DNA of 64,000 nucleotides from Cryptomeria japonica (lineage: Eukaryota; Streptophyta; Pinopsida; Cupressales; Cupressaceae), in assembly GCF_030272615.1 (NCBI RefSeq), contig NC_081413.1, forward strand, positions 443,819,038 through 443,883,037, in the 5' to 3' direction. This document shows, piece after piece, positions 58,945-64,000 of this stretch. A model generated the notes under the pieces. The model worked only from the letters and a program-made list of their open reading frames with translations. It had not been told where the DNA came from and did no database searches. The position numbers were made by a program, and so were the translations under genes. Position 1 is the first letter of the stretch. Each line of letters starts with the position of its first letter.

Positions 58945-59780
58945 TTCAAACCAATTCAGTGAATTATTAAATCACTTAGTTAGTTGAATTGTTGATTTAA
59001 TTATTAAATTTATCAAATCAATTAAAATAAATTGATCAAATAAATTCACTGAATTAATCAAATTAATTCAAATCAATTAATCAAATTATCAAGTCAATTC
59101 AATTTAATTCAAATCAATTAATCAAATGAATGCATGAAACTAATCAAATTAATTCAAATCAATTAATCAAATCAATTCCAACCAATTCAATGAATTATTA
59201 AATCAATTAGTTAGTTGAATTGTTGATTTAATTATTAAATTAATCAAATCAATTCAAATCAAAAAGTGATTCAAATAAATTAATCAAATTATCAATTGAA
59301 TTCAATTCAAATGATTTAATCAAATTATTTCAAATTAATTAATCAAATGAATTCACTGATTTAATCAAATTCATTCAAATCAATTAATCAAATCAATTCA
59401 GACCAATTCAATGAATTATGAAATCAATTAGTTAGCTAGTTGAATTGTTAATTGTTGATTTTATTTTGTTAGTTGAATTGTTGATTTAATTATTAAATTA
59501 ATCAAATCAATTCAAATTAAAAAGTGATTCAAATCAATTAATCAAATCAATTGAATAAAGTAATCAAATTAACTCAAATCAATTCAAACCAATTTGATGA
59601 ATTAATCAAACTAATTCAAATCAATTAATGAATCCAATGAATTAATTATTTATCATTTCAATTAAGTGATTCAAATACATCCAATGATCTAATCAAGTAA
59701 AATTTAATTAATTAATCAATTCAAATCAATTAATTAATTCAATTCAACTAAGTGATTCAAATCATTATAAGATAGCATGG
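58945..59780 (+). repeat. AT-rich satellite, right part
   Basis: It begins with the right 14-bp target duplication and continues the array of 52380-52699. Units restart at TTAGTTAGTTGAATTG (58977, 59208, 59428). The unit at 59428 shares with the left-most unit (52463) a short internal duplication around TTGTTAATTGTTGATTT. After about 59600 the order decays. Confidence 0.75.
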
Positions 59781-59827
59781 AACAAATTAACTCAAACTAT
59801 GCAAATTTTGATTTCAAAGAAGTTGTA

Positions 59828-60190
<363 letters not shown>

Positions 60191-60603
60191 TGTATCATGG
60201 TCAAAACAATACATCAATTCACTTGTTCTGATAAATTAAGTGAGCCCATGGTACATAAAATCTGGATCCTCTCTATCTTTTACTATCTCTAATATCCTTC
60301 CATGATCTTTGATAGGAAACCTCCAATTTTGGGGGCCACGACCTCTTTTTTGTAAACTTTCGAAATGTAATCTTTTTTCTATAACTAAACGACTATAATG
60401 CAAAACGTTTTGGTCAGGCATGTATTCGATAAATGTAACACCATTGTTATCTATCTTCATTTTCTCATTATAAGTACCTTAAACTACAACTAATCCAGTG
60501 GGATATTGTTTGCCATCAACATCTTCCACTGATTCTGACAATTTACATTTTGGTTTTGTAGATCATAGTAGGTAATAGTCAACACCTTCTACATTGTCAA
60601 GAT

Positions 60604-60748
60604 CTACAAGCAGAACAAAAATATCACTTGTACACGAAAAATTATGAATAATTAAATTATAAAGTGTATGGTAGAATGTAAAAAGAATTAAAATTTAAAC
60701 AAAGTACAGGAAAATGCATAAAGATATTTAAATAAAATGCAAGTGTAC
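60604..60748 (-). other. Probable second intron in the transposase gene
   Basis: It is a GTACAC...CTTGTAG interval on the minus strand. Removing it joins SDLVMP to NLDNVEGVDYYLL in frame. The interior is T-rich with stops. Confidence 0.45.
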
Positions 60749-61320
60749 TAGGCATAACTAAATCAGAAACACATTCATAATTAGCTGAATATATAGGATC
60801 ATGAATATCTACAATGTCACTTTCTTCAAAAGGAGGCATTGCGACAAACATTTTCATCTCTCATTGTGAAACAAATCCATCTCTAATGTTCTGACATTGT
60901 TGAATATTTGCATTATTTTCAATGCAATCAACACAAAAACATGATTTTTCTCTAACATGAATCACAAGATGTTTTCTATGTCCTATAGTAATCACTTGAT
61001 GCAAACTTCTAATGCCAATAATTGGTTGGCAATTATAAGGATTGGATCAATCAATGTCTTTAACTTCCCCAAAATAGCATTTGTTGTATGTCGTGTCACG
61101 TGCCCCAAAATTATTTTTGCACCATTCTACTATCTCACTTGAATTTTGTATGTTGTTACTTCCAAATTTATATTGCCAAAGTGCACACTTGACACAGACT
61201 CTTGCTCCATCATGCTCTCCTTTTCCATGTCCACTCTCAAAAAGTTCCAGAAAAACATTAGACCATTTTTAGCATGTTGTTGTGACAACCAATTGAATGC
61301 TTTTGCAAATTTAAATTGTC

Positions 61321-61419
61321 CTCTGAAGTTACAATCAAATCTATTATATTAGTTTACAAAACTTAATTATTTTAGATAATTAAAAGACTACAAGAAATTT
61401 AATCAATTTTTTTGCTTAC
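61321..61419 (-). other. Intron in the transposase gene
   Basis: It is a GTAAGC...CAGAG interval of 99 bp on the minus strand, T-rich before the acceptor. Splicing joins GCAG to QFKF in frame and completes a conserved motif, which is good support for a genuine intron. Confidence 0.7.
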
Positions 61420-63154
61420 CAGCACACCCATCAGACCAAATCCAATGTTGTGAGGCATTTATCTGACGATGTATGATATTTTCAAAAAAATTCTCAAAAT
61501 GAACTTCTTTAATGATAATGCATTCATCTTCACTAGATTCTTCACCATCCACATGAAACTTTGCATGTCTATACAAAAATTGTACACAAATGGAAACCTG
61601 CTCAGAATGATATTATTGACTTTGAATCTTTGTGTGAGGATTGAATGTATAGTTCTCAGAGAAGTCTACTATTGAAAGAATACAACCTGAAGGAAAGCAA
61701 TTTTTTGAGATACAAATTTTTTTCCTTTCCATCTTGCACCATGACAATGTAGGATATGTGGATATATCATATTGTGAAATCTACACAAAAACTCTTTGTA
61801 AGGCAATTCACTCTCTTTTAACATAATTTTTTTCAATTCAGCTCTTGAATTTGTCTGATATTTTTCATATTGAAATCTCTTCCATAGAACTTGCACTGAA
61901 AGATCAATGTTATCAATTTGTACAAATTTCTTCAAATCTCCACACTCAACACATGTATTTTTTATACATTGTACATTGTACTCATCTAAACCATCTAATA
62001 TGTCACATAAAATAGACTTCACAAACTATGTTGCACTTGCAGTGATGACTACATTTGGATTAGTTGCTGCCATTGCCTTTTTATATGACTGGGGGTGCAA
62101 CTGAAATTCAACATGATTTAGACAACAACACATTTCATGTACCTTATTGACATTCATAAAACATGGGCATAATCCCTCAAACATTCTTTGACAGCTCTTG
62201 ACATCTAAAAATTCTTGATTGAATGCTTCAAACAATTTTCTCTATGTTGGGTCTATAAAATATTTTGGATGTGCAATTTTTGTACCATCTTCATCTCTAA
62301 TTTGTATAGTGTCTCTTCTATTGGAAGAAACATGAGAGTGGCTAGTCCATTACTCAATAACAAGTCTTTTTACGTCTTCAACAATTCTATCTTTTCGAGG
62401 AACCCTACAAATATTGACCCAGTTCTTTTCAATATTCTCATCTAGCCTATTTCTTTTCCTAATATATCTCTGCATAGTTCTTCTAGAGACATCCAATAAT
62501 TGGGAAATTTCTTTATTTTTTCTTCTTTGTGATAACTTCTTACTAGAAATCATAGTCATTAATGCTCTCTGTGCAACACTTAAATCACCAGTTCGACTTG
62601 AGCTCTTGATACATTTCAAGCTTCTTAAAAAATTTCAACCACTATCTGATTTATTGATCCCTCTGATGATTTCTTCTTGTTATCAACACCTAGCAACTCC
62701 AAAACGGGGGTCATTTATTTTCTCCTAAATAACTTTGCAAACAAATTGTGCTCTTCCAATTAGAGATTTATCTTGAAAATATTCATCCCAATTTTTTTTG
62801 CTGTGTAGCTTTATTGTTCTTTTTGGTACTATATCCTCAACTAAAATCTCTTTGAAAAGAGAATTTTCATCCATCTCCATCAAATTGAACATACCAAAGA
62901 AATTTTTTTTGGATTGACTATGACCAACTTCTTCTCTTTCCTAAATTGGGACCACTTCATCATCAATGGGAACTTGTGCTTGAGCAGGTGTTGTATCCCT
63001 TTTTTTTGTCTCTTTTATTCAATCATACTTCTGTAATCTAGTCCTTTTATTGCCCAATGGACAAATTGCTATTGAGAAGGAATCCAAATTTGAAGACCCC
63101 TAAATAGACATGCCCACATGCACATATATGTCAAGTCAATTGGACCCAGCTTTA

Positions 63155-63364
63155 AATGTAAATATATACATATACATAGTATATACACACATAAATGTAG
63201 ACACAAAAACATACATGCAAACACATACATACATGCAGATACATACATGCAAATAAACACACATACATACATACACATATACATAGTATATACACAAACA
63301 TACACATGCACATATACATAGACATACATACAGACATACACATATACACAGTATATAAAAAAAC

Positions 63365-63407
<43 letters not shown>

Positions 63408-64000
63408 TACATACACTTATAGGCATGCATACACATACACAGTATATACACATAAATATGTTCATGCACATACACACATACATACACACACATGCATATA
63501 GAAATTCACACACATACATATACACACACACATACATACACACACATACACACCCATACATGCAGACATTCACAAATACATACACACACATACACTCATA
63601 CACTCACATACACATACATACACACACACATACACTCATGCACACATACACATACATACTCACACATACACATACATACACATACATACGCATACACACA
63701 TACTCACACACATACACATACATACATACACACATATACACACACATACACACATACATACACACATACTCACACATGTAGACATACATACACATACACA
63801 CACATACACACACATACACACATACATATACACATACTCACACATGTAGACATACATACACATACACACATACTCACACACATACACATACATACATACA
63901 TACATACTCACACATTCACACACAGATGCATGTACATACACATACATGCACATACACACATACATACTTGTGCACATATATACTCACACATACACACATA
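63155..64000 (+). repeat. CA/CATA microsatellite running off the window
   Basis: It is composed of ACATACATACACACAT-type words with longer internal duplications, for example a segment around CACATGTAGACATACATACA at 63773 and again at 63841. It includes a GTATATAAAAAAACATACAC interruption and a (CACATA)n run at 63363-63413. Long Cys/Val or His/Thr frames here are artefacts. Confidence 0.92.

Larger units (their letters stand above)
60236..62892 (-). pseudogene. DDE-type DNA transposase gene, decayed, with introns
   Basis: The start is probably the ATG at 62892 or 62880 (MEMDENSLFKEILVEDIVPK). Near 62480 a helix-turn-helix-like stretch QLLDVSRRTMQRYIRKR suggests DNA binding. Then come FEAFNQEFLDVKSCQRMFEG with CCCLNHVEF, and KNTCVECGDLKKF, typical Cys/His-rich parts of this transposase group. 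The catalytic region has HWIWSDGCAG, whose continuation QFKFAKAFNWL appears only after removing a 99-bp intron (61419-61321), and then GHGKGEHDGA. A second intron fits 60748-60604. The C-terminal part ends near 60236. Several stops and frameshifts are present. The superfamily could not be assigned. The SDG..QFK and HGKG..DG pair is known from transposase-like proteins of plants and animals. Terminal inverted repeats were not found. Confidence 0.65.

Noticed and set aside
63069-63977. Cys/Val and His/Thr repeat frames
   Set aside because: They are produced by the CA/CATA microsatellite.

Overview
This is a gene-poor, AT-rich stretch of a large, repeat-laden plant nuclear genome. Almost everything recognisable is a transposable element: plant-type LINEs carrying an RNase H domain, Copia-type LTR retrotransposons with a methionine-tRNA primer site, and a DDE DNA transposon. 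The elements are old and full of stops, LTRs are long, and LTR pairs are clearly diverged. That pattern suits a gymnosperm or a similar slowly purging plant genome. This is inference; no single-copy marker gene was found. No rRNA, tRNA or CRISPR array was seen.

Layout. 1-3317: 3' part of a LINE (RT end, zf-RVT, RNase H) followed by an uninterrupted 231-codon ORF of unknown function. 3320-3955 and 7080-7727: two diverged copies of one sequence, the second leading into a second LINE (LINE B). LINE B is cut at 9728 by a complete Copia element (E2, 9729-19888, 5-bp target duplication ATATT) and resumes at 19894. 20386-31260: a block with two large, divergently oriented, decayed ORFs (24517-21246 minus; 25509-28582 plus) of one unknown family, plus a candidate small gene with a repeat-rich upstream region. 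31260-32612: the RNase H end of another LINE. 32828-40545: a CA/TG microsatellite split by a 6.9-kb LTR element (E3, 33090-40027, duplication ACACA). E3 carries Gag zinc knuckles and a third member of the same large ORF family in place of pol. 40541-42714: a decayed multi-exon gene-like region with a 142-bp perfectly centred palindrome. 42951-52332: a minus-strand LTR element (E4, duplication TCTAT) that keeps only gag, of the same lineage as E2, and is itself interrupted by a solo-LTR-like sequence. 52380-59780: an AT-rich satellite with units of about 220-255 bp, split by a near full-length LINE (52700-58944) with a 14-bp target duplication. 59828-60187: short tandem repeats and an (AT)n tract. 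60236-62892: a decayed minus-strand DDE transposase gene with at least one intron supported by the protein motif across it. 63155-64000: CA/CATA microsatellite.

How the parts relate. E2 has the full Copia complement but is dead: integrase catalytic residues are changed and there are many stops. E4 shares E2's Gag but has no pol, so it would have depended on a pol-bearing relative. E3 is also pol-less but carries a 1,100-codon ORF related to two others in the window. That ORF family is the least explained content here.
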